Shown one piece after another: positions 25,177 through 37,300 of a stretch of DNA of 64,000 bases (its first letter is position 1; every line of letters starts with the position of its first letter). The stretch spans positions 46,783,304 through 46,847,303 of the forward strand of contig NC_133769.1 in the NCBI RefSeq assembly GCF_003597395.2, written 5' to 3'. The notes under the pieces were generated by a model. That model searched no databases. It was not told where the DNA came from and saw nothing but the letters and a program-made list of their open reading frames with translations. The DNA comes from Chelonoidis abingdonii (Eukaryota; Chordata; Testudines; Testudinidae). A program made the translations under genes and the position numbers.

Positions 25177-26201
25177 TCACTGGTTTCCTTTCCCCATCTC
25201 CTCTTTCTCAAGGATTTGGTCTTTCATCTCCAGAGCGGGCCAACTTGTATCTTCAGTCAACATATGGACCTCCTGGCTGAATCCTCCTTCTTTTCCCTGT
25301 CCTTTGAGGCTATTTGTCTCATCTTCTATCTGTCTCAGCTTAGTGCTGATGCTCATCTTCTGGTGCATTTCCTCCTACAGTTTGCTGACTTTCTCATCCA
25401 GCTCTGTTCACTCTCTTTCATCTCCCGTAAATTTTACCTGCAGCTCTTGGAGCTGGACTTCTACTTTCCTCTGCTTGTGCACTGATTCCCTTTTGTTCTG
25501 CAGAAGCATCTTCACCTCTTTGGACAGTTCCACATGCCTGCTCTCCAGAACCTACTTTGCCTTCTCATGGTTCATTTTCACCTGCTCAGTTTGTTTCAGA
25601 TACTCTACCAGCTCCTTCACAGCTTGTGAATGTTTCTACATCAGCTTCTGGATTTGTGCTTGGTGGGTCTTCACCTCATCATCTAGGGTCATCCTCAGAA
25701 AAGTAGGTTCCAGTTCCTTCTTTGACCTGAGTTCCCAGTGTGCAGTTGTGGAGTTTGTTGTGTCTTTTGGCTCTGTTTTCAGTGTCTCTGGCTCACCCAA
25801 AAGCAGGACCTGTGGGAGTTCTGTCTTATTTCTGCTACTTGCTCTGACTCCAGGTCTCCCTGAAGTTCAGTGACCTGAGATTCCAGCTTGTGGATTTCCT
25901 GCTGGCCTATGTTCTTCTGGGCTGCTCCTTCTGCCACTTTGGTCAAGGCTCCTTGTAGTTCCTCTTCTTTCTCAGCCAGTTGTCTCTTGAGTTCTGTGAT
26001 CAGAGACTGCAGCTCAGCACTCTGGTTGTGCAGCTTGGTGGAGTTCCCCTTAAGCTTTCCACAAGTTATCTCCAACTCTGGCATCTGCTTTTTTCCATGA
26101 AGCAGGCACTGTGCCAGAGTTATGACCATGGCTTTGTGCCCATTCTTGAGTTTAGTGAGACTCTTAGACTTCTCCTTGGTGTCTATTGTAGCCTTCCCCA
26201 A
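25177..26201 (-). pseudogene. non-muscle myosin heavy-chain tail fragment, intronless, broken
   Basis: The minus strand encodes coiled-coil rod sequence close to MYH9/MYH10: KSKSLTKLKNGHKAM, AELQSLITELKRQLAEKEEE, AAQKNIGQQEIHKLESQVTE, and in broken frames [28 protein letters not shown] and STKLRQIEDE. These are in the same order as in the myosin rod but without introns, with several stops and with a deletion before the last block. A myosin tail exon of TSPAN12 is excluded. It is a processed copy within an LTR-bounded unit. Confidence 0.75.
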
Positions 26202-26379
26202 CTATAGCTTCTATCTTGCACTTTCTTCTGTGTTTGTACCACAGGGTATCCAAACCCCATTATACCCAAGCACAGTGTTTTGGACTGGCTCCTGGTGTGC
26301 TGCTTCTTGAAGTAGGGATCTCAGATGCAAAGCATGGATGCCTTTAGCTTGTAAAAGTTTTCTTGCCTTTTTAAGGATT

Positions 26380-26820
26380 GGCTCTAGTTGCTTGGTTCAC
26401 TCCATTGCTCAGCCAACCTATCCATAGCCTGGGAACACCTCTGTCTTATTTCCTGGATTTGAGCCTCATGAACTTTCATCCTGTCATCCAGTTTCTGCCA
26501 GGGAGCCTTCATCTGGTTCTGTAGTTTGTAGAGGTTATTGGTGCTTGTATCAGGGATCTGGTTAACAGCATTTTCCTAAACTTTCAGATCCTTTTCAACA
26601 AATTCCAGCCTTTCTTTGACAGCCCCAGTCAGGGAATTGTGCTGTCACTCAGAGCATCTCACTGGGATTTTCTGCAGAACCATTTTAGGCCCATGCATCT
26701 GGTTTGGTTCCTGGACAGTTGGCTGAACTCTTGGGCCATTCCTCCAGCAGTTTCCTCAGCTGCTTCCTTCCTCAGCATTTTGAGCAGCATTCCTCTGTGG
26801 CTTGATTCTATCCCCAACCT
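26380..26820 (-). pseudogene. second coiled-coil segment, partly myosin-like
   Basis: The minus strand reads KVHEAQIQEIRQRCSQAMDR and LAEQ (about 26400-26490), again like the myosin rod segment that should lie after, not before, the adjacent fragment. The sequence further upstream (LTGAVKERLEFVEKDLK, about 26590-26645) has heptad-like spacing but no family could be assigned. Stops interrupt it. Either a partial duplication of the captured myosin or a different coiled-coil gene. Confidence 0.45.
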
Positions 26821-26945
26821 TCCTCTTCCTGTTTCCTCTTTATAAGGCCCATATGCCTTCCCTTAAGCTAAATTGGGCAGCAGGCAATCAGCCACAGGTG
26901 CACTGGACCCCGCTCCCTCTTAAAGGGGCCAGTCACCCTGTGACA
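26820..26945 (-). repeat. LTR-like direct repeat, 5' copy (promoter part only)
   Basis: On the minus strand it begins TGTCACAGGGTGACTGGCC, the TGT start typical of an LTR, and shares the U3-like block and TTATAAGG box (26838-26845) with the other copy. Similarity stops about 20 bp after the TATA box, so R and U5 are absent. Confidence 0.55.
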
Positions 26946-27099
26946 GATGGGAAAAGACCTGTTAAGTAATTCCCTTTTTACCAAGTCCCTTTTTGATATC
27001 TCTTCATCTCTTTATTGCTGGTTTGGGCTACATACTCTTCAAGTATATTAAACTAGAGTATATTTTGACTGCTTCACTCAGTCTTAGTGAATTCAGAAT

Positions 27100-27240
27100 T
27101 ATTATTATTAATAATAATAACAAAGTATTAATATATATTATTACTGTAGCACCTGGAAACCCCAGTCAGGAATCAGGACCCAAGAGCTAGGTGCTGTATA
27201 AACACAGAACAACAAATCTCTGCCCCAAAGAGTAACAATC
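27100..27240 (+). repeat. SINE/LINE tail-like interspersed repeat
   Basis: ATTATTATTAATAATAATAA low-complexity is followed by CTGTAGCACCTGGAAACCCC, AGGTGCTGTATAAACACAG and CTCTGCCCCAAAGAGTAACA. This 'GCTGTACAAACACAG ... CCCCAAAGAG' pattern is a common old 3' tail in reptile genomes. It lies about 220 bp before exon 4. Confidence 0.55.
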
Positions 27241-27435
27241 TAAGTATCCAATCTTCCATAACTTGGAAGAAACATAGGACTTTAAAAATACCATTTAAAT
27301 TATTTCCATGATCCCAGACTGCTAACACATTTTAAATTATGTAGAAAATAGTAAATGCTATTTGCTTTTTAGACAGTAATATTATTATTTTACGTTTAGG
27401 TGCTTTGATTTTGGGGTAGTACTTCATTATTTTAA

Positions 27436-27690
<255 letters not shown>

Positions 27691-27776
27691 TGATCATTTT
27701 TTTATCTTGTTTAGTTATGATGTCAGTGTTGTATTATAATTGCAAAATGCACTGTAGGAAAGAATTCATCATGGCA

Positions 27777-28040
27777 GGGCTTGTTTTCACTACCGGGGAG
27801 ATCGACGCTGATTGCAGCGGGTGTCAATTTAGCGGGTCTAGTGAAGACTTGCTAAATCGACGGCAGAGCACTCTCCCGTCGACTCCAGTACTCCAGCTAT
27901 CTAAGAAGAATAAGGTAAGTTAACTGGAGAGCATCTCCTATTGATGCAGCGCAGTGAAGACATTGGGATAAGTCGACCTAAGGTACATAGCTGGAGTAGC
28001 GTAACTTAAGTCGAATTACCCCCGTAGTGAAGACAAGCCC
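27777..28040. mobile_element. non-autonomous DNA transposon (MITE-like), shortly after exon 4
   Basis: The ends GGGCTTGTTTTCACTAC and GTAGTGAAGACAAGCCC are inverted repeats matching at 16 of 17 bases. The interior is CpG-rich with many GTCGAC/TCGAC words (for example CCGTCGACTCC, AAGTCGACC). No transposase and no convincing target duplication. It starts 182 bp after the exon 4 donor. Confidence 0.7.
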
Positions 28041-28499
28041 CCAGGGTACATTAAGTTATGATTGAAAGGCAAGCAATGTGAATTGCAAAAATTTAGTTGA
28101 TGTCAGTAATAGAGGAATCATTCAGAAAAATTCTAGTACTAATCAGTGCAGGAGAATGAGTCTGTGTGATCTGAAACAAGCCCTTATATTATAGGCCTGA
28201 CTTTTAGTAACTAACTTTTTAATTAACCTGGCTTCTGCTTCTACATCCACAATCAGTTGTAGGCACAAGTAATAGCATTTATGTGCCTAACTAGCTGATT
28301 TGCGACTGTGAGGTTTGAATTCTATTATTTGCATCTGGAATTTTGCAGTTGGTTGGGGCTAATTAAAATCTCAATTTCAAGTTGCCAACTTTCTCCTTCC
28401 CTTGGAGGCTATAAAACTTCAAGCCAGCAACAGACTTGGAGGGTGAAATTCTCCCTTATGCAAGGCTGTATGCACAACTTAAGCCTGATTAGGGCCTGA

Positions 28500-28795
28500 C
28501 CCTGCAAGGTGCTGAGTGTCTTCAGCTCCAACTGGAATGCAGTGGTGTTGAAGATTGAGCTTTAATGTGGTGATTAAGTGGAACCCAAGCAGTCCATAAC
28601 CTTGTATGAGGACTATTGTACTGGAATGAGACAGATTTATACAATTTGTGGTGATTGCTGTAATTCTAACAGGAGTGAATGTAACACCGACAGTACCCCA
28701 ATCATTGTCGGGGTCAAACCTGGGACCTCTGGAGTTTAAAGCATGAGCCTCCACTGCATGAGCTAAAAGCCAGCTGGCTGAAAGCAGACTCATTT
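28500..28795 (-). repeat. tRNA-derived SINE, minus strand
   Basis: The minus strand shows an A-box region TAGCTCATGCAGTGG (28765-28751) and a B box GGTTTGACCCC (28720-28710), two mismatches from consensus, at tRNA-like spacing. A SINE-type body follows toward 28500. No cloverleaf acceptor stem is apparent, so it is not a tRNA gene. Confidence 0.65.
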
Positions 28796-28799
28796 TATC

Positions 28800-31700
28800 C
28801 TTCTCTTTAAGTGGTCTTGGTGCTGCTAGATGAGACAGAACACTCCACCCAGGAGATGTGTGGATTACATAAGCAGAGAAGTAAAATCCTTTAGCATATA
28901 GGAATTACCCAGGAGCAGCCATATAGTAATGGACCTGGTGACTCCAGGGCATGTCAGGTGTCCCTAGAAGTTTCTAAAGCTGCATTTTATGCATATGTCT
29001 ATTTCTGCCTAATTTTCTCAATTTTTGTGAAAAATGAGGAAGAAAAGATGAAAGAATATGTGTGAATCACCCTACATCATTTTTATCCACTTTATTTAAT
29101 AGAAGATACAGTCATAGTATGTGATACAGTCAAAAAAGAATTATGAGGGCTTCATATCAGAGAGGCTTGTTTAAGAGGGATGACTTTGAGTGTTATTTGA
29201 CATTATCATTGAAAGTTCTGTAGCACTAATTATTATTGTGTTCTGCTAAGTGCAACAGTAGCACGCACTATTTGTCCTCTGGTGTATTTCTTAAAATCTC
29301 AGTATTGGGATTATTATTTCATAATTCTATATTTTAAGAGAAATGCTCGTTTTAGCCTACAGTAATAGAATAGGAATACGTTTTTAAAAAAATACTATTT
29401 CCAGGCTTGATCTTCCACCATCGAAGTCAATGGGAGCAGGTTCCAAAACATACATTACAGATTTACTAATCTGGCAGGAAAATGATAAGATATTTCTGTA
29501 ATTCCTGACTGTATAACTACTTTGTGAATTATATTATTTACATGGGGAGACACAGTCTTTTGTAACTATTTCTAGGCCTCGCTAACTCTCAAACATTAGT
29601 TATTGCGTTAGGTGACTTTAACTTAAAGGTGTAAAGCGTTTTTATTTTATGTAAACAGAAAAGTTGTTGACATCATGAGACCGTTTAGGTTTTTATTACA
29701 TTGTCAAACTTTACTTTTGCCAGAGTTTTTAAGATTTTTTTTTTAATAAAACACTTTTATTGTATGAAAAAAATCACTAATTGCTATGATTTTAAGACAA
29801 AAATGAAGATAAATACACTATGAAGCCCTGTTTTAATTATGTCCTAACAATACATTTTATATTTGGCTGAAAATTTGAAAAAAATCCTTTTCATTTTTTC
29901 AGAATTAAAAAAAAACCCGGCAACCTAGGAGGTGCAATATTTTATTTAAAATGCCAACTAAGAAGAAGAAATTGTATTAAAAACAATAACCATCTGGAAA
30001 TAAATTAATTTAATGTGTATTAAGCAGTCAAATCACATTAAATCAAACAAAACATTCCTACAGCTTAACTTGCAATATTTCACTCTCAAGAGCCTGAGAA
30101 CTGGCTCTTGTTGACCAGACTGATAAGCAAAAATAAATGATATCTTTTAAGTATGCCACACTCTTTGACTAATTGTTAAATAAGCAGAGTGCTATTGTAC
30201 TGCAGAGATGTGCAGCCATAAGTCAACACTCCATTCATCAACTAATCAGAAAAGTGATGTGTCAACAGAACAAGCTTTTGCAAAACCAGATTCACTGAAA
30301 GATAAGGAAAGAAACCAGGTGTAAAACATTAACAACCTTCTCTGTCATGCTTTTATTTTTCCTTTTGAGATACACAAACAGTTAAAATGACTAAACCCAA
30401 AAATGTTTGGAACCAAAGTCTGAAATTCTTAGGCACTGTGTTTAATTGAATGTTTTAAAAAATATCTAATAACATTTAAGAATCTTAATACTTAAGATTC
30501 CCCAAAACATGAATAGAATAATACAACTGAATAAGTAAAACTTTTTATGAAGAGCCAATCCAGCAATCATGAGCAAATTGCAGTCATTTGTTCTTGAAAT
30601 TCTATTTGTAGCTAAATATTTGAAAGCTTTACAGCTTAAAATGAGCTATACGCATAAACTGAACTGACATGTTTATCCTGCTTAATAACAGCAGAATGTT
30701 ACCACAAGATCATAATTTATCATCTTCTGTAGCTTACATATGATCACTTGACAGTGATCTAAACTGCGAAAACTTTAATTTGGTTAAAATGGAGTTCGGT
30801 CTGTTTATGTAGATTTGATCTATGAAGAGTTTATATATTTACAAATACATATGGCAATCTCTGCTTGCTCTATTTGTGTATATACTATATACATTTGCTT
30901 AATTTAACTCTGAAACTTAGTCTCTAGTATCTCATTGATCTGACTTATGTAGATATAATTATTATTTTTTAATTTAAATTGTCTTTAATATTAATATCCA
31001 TGAAAGTTAGTAGACTGTGTGACTGAAGATGTCTGTAATAAAGACAGCATGTGCATTATGAGCAACTGTAATATGAATTTCTTTGCTCTCTGTTAAAAAT
31101 GACCAAAGCCCTGAAGTGGAGATGAATACTTTAAGGAATCAGGCTTTCTATCATCTCTCTTGAGGATTTCTCCAAATCAGAGATTGCCTGTTGTGATAGT
31201 ATCTGTGTGGTTTTTGTAGAATGGCCTGTTTACCACTAGGCAGTGAGATGAAACTACTAAAGTAATTTCAGTTAGGGTTGATTGCTCCCCATAACATGAA
31301 ACAGCCAGTTATTTACTATATTGCATTCAGCTGATGCAGTTTAACAACACTAGTCCTACAATGCAAGCCTTAGCACAATGAAAGAATGACCTTTTATACT
31401 ATGAATTTAAATCAGTGCCATTCTAAAATTACACAGATACTATTACTAAGCAAGTAAGTCAAGTCATTCACAATTTAGTGCAATACAACTTTGTTGTATA
31501 GCCTATTTCCTTTGTAATTTCAGTAAAGGAGCGAAGGTAAGAAGTAAAGGCAAATGAGAAACAATGTTAACAATTTAGGGCCCCAATCCTGAAGGATACA
31601 GTGTGACTTCAACTTTTATTGATGCCCATGGGAATTGAAGCATTGATTGCTTACTAGAGTAGCCCCTAAGAGAGCAGACTAGTTTCCTGCGTAATGTAGA

Positions 31701-32510
31701 ATGAAAGATGCTGGCATTTAAAGATTTAGGTCTGAATTACACTGTTGCTGGATCTAGTTATGAAAAAAACACTTGAAAGGCATATGATTTTAAAAAAAAT
31801 ATTCAGTTTGATAAATTCGTGGGAGAAGAATATCAGGATGCGACAGTATGTGTAAGGCACATAGATTTCACTAATTTTTCATTTTTCAACCTTACGTGTC
31901 TTCTAAACTAACTTACGTCTCACGTAAGAATTACTTTTGTGTTTAAGTTAAAAATGAAAATCTTCTCTTTCTCTTCCATATGACCTACACTAAGAAGGAG
32001 ATTTTCAAAGGCACAAAAAGCATTTAGGTGCCTAACTCCCCATGTCTTTCACCTAACTGCCCTTTGTGCCTGGAAAATGGCCCTCTGAAATGATGGAGCT
32101 TGAATTGTGGGTGTTTGTTTGTTTGTTTGTTTTTTAAAGGGGAGGAGAGATAAAGGGGATACTGCATATAAGCTACTAGATTTATAAGTGGGAAAACTTC
32201 TTAACAGGCAAATTTAATTAATGCATCTGACACTTATCATACAAGATCATATCAATTTGGATAGCATTAGGGGCACAATCTTTACATATAAAAATTAAAA
32301 TATTTTTTTTTCAGCTAAAACAGTATAAATGGATTTCCCCTTAATATCAAGCATGCAAGTCATCTTTTTATTTATATATATATATAAATATATATTTTTT
32401 TTGAGTACAAGGAATATATTTTCCAGTATAATGACTCTCCATTTTCTATTGTTTTGCAGGATGGTCCTATGGGTAGGGAGTTAGCCTAGGGCTCTGAAGA
32501 TCTAGTTCAG
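28800..32510. other. repeat-poor, AT-rich block of intron 4
   Basis: About 3.7 kb without any transposon, tRNA or coding pattern that I can recognise, in contrast to the repeat-dense neighbourhood. It ends with a (TA)n/T-rich tract near 32370-32405. It could hold regulatory or conserved non-coding DNA; nothing specific is visible. Confidence 0.5.
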
Positions 32511-32514
32511 TCCT

Positions 32515-32965
32515 CTGTCCTTCTTTGTTGTTCTGCTCTAGACTCTCTCCAATTTATCCTTCCTAATTGAAATACTTTGCATTTATCAGTATTGAATTTA
32601 ATCTTGTTGATTTCAGACCATTCTCCATTTTGTCAAGGTTGTTTTGAATTCTAATCCTGTGCTCCAGAGTACTTGCAGTCCCTCCCATCTTGGTGTCATC
32701 TGCAGATTTTATAAGCTTACTCTCTACTCCATTATGAAAATATTGAATAGTATCAAACACAGGATTGACTCCTGTGAGACCCCCACTAGATATGTCCTCC
32801 CAGTTTAACAGCAAACCATTGAAAACTACTCTTTGAGCTCAGCCTTGCAACCAGTTGTGCACCCACCATATAGTAATTTCATCTAGACTACTTTTCCCTA
32901 GTCTGTTTATGAGAATGTCCTGTGGGACTGTGTCAAAAGCCTTACTAAATTAATAAAAGGAAAAG
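32515..32965 (-). mobile_element. CR1-like LINE RT fragment, minus strand
   Basis: The minus strand starts with FDTVPQDILINRL (about 32940-32900), the CR1 FDTVPH block, followed by a degraded GVP-GSVLGP region, SADDTK in place of FADDTK, and LDKMENGLKSTRLN-I-NAKY. The order follows RT motifs of CR1 ORF2. Both ends are truncated and stops are present. Confidence 0.8.
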
Positions 32966-34230
32966 CTATTGGAAACATTTTGAAATATATTAGGGTTAAT
33001 CTGTTTGCTGATAGCATTTGTCACAAACATGATGGGAAACGGTTTATCCTCCAAGCAGTATTTATTAAGACATTTTCTATGCAGGTAAAACACTTGTTTA
33101 ACAGCCTGTTTTTAACTCAGTTATGATGGAACGAGGGTATAATCTATTTTGCCCCTATCCGCACCAGCCAGACCAATCTGTGTAAGAACTGGGTTCAATC
33201 ACAAATGAGTTTAACTATTGTTAAACTAAGTTTTTGTGTAGATGCAGCCAAATGTGCCCCAATAACAGACAAGCTCAAAGGATTGTATTCTATATTGGTT
33301 TTTATACCATACTTATCACTGTAGTATCTGAGCACTTAGCAACTTAAGAGAAACTGTAGCCATGACCTGACAAACACAACCAGAGTATGAACTGGTGCTT
33401 TATGTTGCTTACTTTGGAACAGATTCTTTTACATCCATACAATTCCATTTAAATCAGTTGGGATGCCTAGGTGTTACAGAGGATTGAATTTGGCTGTTTA
33501 TTACAATGTAAGAAGTCTACTATAATGACAAATGTGGCTTTCTCTGGATGGAACTTTTGTTCTCTGTGGAATACTGGTTACAGAAATCTATAGCAACACC
33601 TGGCTCTTTGCAGCTTTCGTTGCTCCTGCCAGCATGCGTTAATGAGAGAGTCAGCCTCTTGATAATTGAACTTGAGTCTGTCTTGCGGCAGCAGGTATTG
33701 CTGTGGTAATAGAGGAATCCATTGTGACCCAAGTACAGTACTAACAAAATCACAGCTGCTCCATTACCTTGTACAAATATTTGGCACAGGAATTTTGTTA
33801 TTTACGAACTCCGAGGATTTCATTATTATTAACCAACCAGTGAAAGAGAAAAAATAAATAACTGACACAGGTACTTAGCATTGGGTCTGTAGAGTTTAGC
33901 ATTAGACAGGACAGAGACTGGAGTTCATCATTTTCTGATACCATGGCTTTCATCAGCTTGTTTGTTAAAACTCATGCTGCCTAATGTGTAGCTGGGGAAG
34001 TAGGGGGCACACAATTTGTAAATGTCTTTCAAAATGTATTCTCTAGTGTTTTAAACTATAAAATTACTTTTGTGGTTAACACATTGTACATTTCTCAAGC
34101 TGACTGGCCTATCTTTTTGAAAGATGGATTTAAGTGTTTTTGAATGTTGTAGTATATAATGTTTATGGGAAGCCAGATCTGCACCTAAATTTAAATTCAG
34201 ATTAAAATAAGAATTATTTGTATTTGAGAA
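32966..34230. other. intron 4 stretch, nothing firm
   Basis: No host exon recognised. TAGTATCTGAGCACTTAGCA at about 33323-33342 resembles a tail word common in old reptile SINEs. A short (TA)n then (GA)n tract at 34231-34251 precedes the next element. Confidence 0.45.
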
Positions 34231-34250
34231 TATATATATATAGAGAGAGA

Positions 34251-34322
34251 GACTGGATAGCGTAGTGGTTAAGAGCGCTGCCCTTTGATACGAGAGACCA
34301 GGGTTCAAATCCCGGTTGGTAC
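34251..34322 (+). repeat. tRNA-like pol III promoter head before the R4/Dong-like LINE
   Basis: An A box TAGCGTAGTGG (34258-34268) and a B box GGTTCAAATCC (34302-34312, one mismatch) lie 33 nt apart, as in tRNA genes and tRNA-derived SINEs. It starts immediately after a (TA)n(GA)n tract. It is followed by a small hairpin, GGGGTC...GACCCC, at 34337-34359 and then by LINE coding remnants, with no A-rich SINE tail between. Confidence 0.7.
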
Positions 34323-37300
34323 CCAACTTTCCAGTAGGGGTCCTTCGGCAAAAGACCCCCTAACGCTTCACCTGCCTACCTCAAATATGAGAGTGACACG
34401 AACTAGGAGAGTCATGCCCCAGCTCGGACGTCACCCTGGATTAACAAGGTCCGCGCCAGATGTTGAGGAACCAGGACAATCTACGATCAGTGGGCTACTG
34501 GAACAAACCATTCATGGACGAGACAAGAGAACCTGGAATTGATGGAATGCTACACAAACAGTAGACCTTAATGAGAGGGGATATATGAAAACATATGAGG
34601 AGACTGTGGATGGACAAAAGACCTACACCACACTTACTGAGAAATAGCTAGTTACCCAATGCTTCAACATAGTAAAGAGGAAGCTGGCTCTCACAGCTTT
34701 GAGATAGACGCAAACTCCCACATTACATCCCAGACTCAAGAAGACCTGGGAAGAGAACAAGTGGATATTGCGGCCCACACCTGAAGCTGAAACTTCACTG
34801 CACCCCTCCATTGCAGAGCACAAGCAGCTGATATGAGGCATAAGATCATGGAGAAACTAGCTACAGTCAATCCTCGAGGAGGACATCGATTTACCAGACT
34901 CAGTGGAGAAGTACCATCAGATAGTATGTTAGAAGATGCAATAGAGCCCTCATGACAATCCCTACTACCACCATAACTCAAACCAATGAACTGGTATACG
35001 CTACAGCCTCTGTAATCCTGGAGATGCTTGGCTACACTGCATCAAGAAGAACAACAGTATGTATCCCCACCCTGGAAATGAGTGTTGGAGGATAAGATCA
35101 AAGGCGACTCGGAGAGAAGTTAGTCAGCTGGTGGAACTACATAGAGAAGGGTGTAGAGATTAAGGGATAAGACTCGGCTACTGAAAAAATACAAGGGCCT
35201 GACTCCATCAGAAGCCCAGAGGACTGCTAAACAAAGGCTCACAGCACTACTTTACCAGGCTAAGGAGATACACTAGAGAAGCAGAAGGCCAAAAAAAGTA
35301 AATGCCCTTTTCCAAAGAACCATCCAAGGGTTGTACTCCCAACTGCAGTGCAACAACAAACAATAACAGCAGAGCCACCAGCAGCAGAAACTGAACAGTA
35401 CTGGAAGAACATATGGGAGAAAGAAGAAGACTGCATAACACCAGTGCAAAGTGGGCTCAGGGACCTGGAGAAACAGAGCACAGCAATCTCCAGACAGAAA
35501 GAAACCAGTCACCATCCAACAGTAGAAAGACATCCAGCAGCGGGTTCAAGAACATGAAGAGCTGGACACACGTAGACCAGACATGAATCCACAACTACTG
35601 GCTAAAAGAAACTAACAGCAGTGCCTCTATGAACGCCTACCACGCACAAGATGAACCAGCTGCTAGCAGCAGGCTCCCACCCAAACTGGCTAACACAAGG
35701 AAGGACAGTGCTGATCATGGAAAGACCCCTGCAAGGGACAGAACCGTCCATCCATACGACTACCGGCCAATAACCTGCCCTCCCCACAACATGGCGAAAA
35801 AAGTCCTATCAAGGCACACGCATAGCCGGGCCAAGCTATGGCAGGACCACATGGCCAGTACATGAGCACAGCTCAGTGAGCAGGGGCATTGGGAACAACA
35901 CCAGAGGCTTCAAAACCCACCCGTTGGCTCATAGATAGAGCAGTCGCCAAGACTCAAGGTCTAGGACAGACCAATCTGAGCACAGCCTCTGGATTGACTA
36001 CCACGGAAAGCTACGACTCAATGCCGCACACCGTGGATCTGTGAATGTCTTGGCGCTATACAAGTCAACAGGACAAAAACTAAGGACCTTCCTCAAGCAA
36101 AACTCAATGGGATATGAAGACAACACTGGAAGTCAACTCAAGGCAGCTTGCACACAGTGGCCATCAAGTGTGGCAGTTATACCAAGGTGATGCACTGTCC
36201 CGCTGCTGGTGTCTGCCTCCATAGGGGCTTAAACGCCCTCTTTACTACGAGCCAGATAATCACAAGCACTGGATACGGGTACAAGTTCAGGAGGTGGGAA
36301 CTACCATCAGCGCCACCTCCTCTACATGGATGACATCAAGCTGTATGCTAAAGAATGAACGACGGACATCGCACTCGCTAAATCCACCTGAATACGCGGA
36401 TCTACAGTGAGGATATTGGGAATGTCATTCGGACTGGAGAAGTGTGCCGGATGGTAGTGAAGAGAGGGAAGGGCTAGTCAAGACTGATGGGGTGGAACTT
36501 ACCAGCGGGCCACATAGCAGACACCTTACAGACCAGCTACAAGTACCTTGGCATCCCACAGTCACATGGAAAATCACGATGAGGAGGCAAGGAAGACAGC
36601 AACATCCAAGTATCACCAAGGATAAGACAGGTCCTGAAGAGCCAGCTCAGTGGGAAGAAAACATAAGATCCAGCGCCATCAACGTGCTGCTGGGTCATCA
36701 GATTACCCTGCCGGTATAGTGAGCTGGCCCAACAGGAGGACATGGAGGCTGCCGATGTGAAGAACCCGGAAGCTCTCACAATGCACGGAGGTTTCCACCC
36801 CAAGTCCAACACCCCACCGAGACTGTATAACCAGCCGGAAAGAAGGCGAGCGGGGCTTGGTGAGCGTTCAAAGCCACTGTCCTGGACAAAAAACCCGGAA
36901 CATTCCAGGAGTACATCAGTACAGATGGCCCCCAAAGATGAATGAGCTTCTGAGAGAATGCCTGAGGCAGCAGCAGACGATGGCGAGGAAGACCAAGCAG
37001 AAAAAGTGCCATGGCAAAAGACAAGACCCTTGCATGGGATGTACCATCGACAGATCTAGCTGAGGTGGCTGACATTGGGAAACAATCCTACCAGTGGCTG
37101 GAAAGGGCTGACTAAAGAGACAGCACTGAGGCACTTGATCATAGCAGCGCACAGGAACAGGCACTGAGCACGCAGATCCATTGAAGCAGGGGTCTACCAC
37201 ACTAGAGAAGGACCCAAGGTGCAGACTGCTGCAGAGAGGCCTCAGAGACAGTGGTAAACACATAGTGGCAGGATGTAAGATGCAGGCAGGAACAGCATAC

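Larger units (their letters stand above)
24236..26945 (-). mobile_element. LTR-flanked antisense unit carrying host-gene fragments (intron 3)
   Basis: Read on the minus strand: a promoter-like LTR piece (26945 to about 26820), an unassigned coiled-coil-like region (about 26820-26380), a non-muscle myosin tail (26201-25177), a DEAD-box helicase C-terminal part (about 25115-24660) and a longer LTR with TATA and AATAAA (24637-24236). The two LTR-like pieces are direct repeats. No gag or pol was recognised. All interior frames are broken. It lies wholly inside TSPAN12 intron 3, antisense to the gene. It could be a retroelement that captured two host mRNAs, or a composite built by successive insertions. 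No target duplication could be shown. Confidence 0.55.

Noticed and set aside
25304..25873. 189-aa plus-strand Ser/Phe-rich ORF
   Set aside because: It is the antisense of the myosin rod fragment; the minus strand gives the recognisable protein.
34251..34322. Functional tRNA gene
   Set aside because: A and B boxes are present, but I could not form a proper acceptor stem and the sequence runs directly into a LINE.
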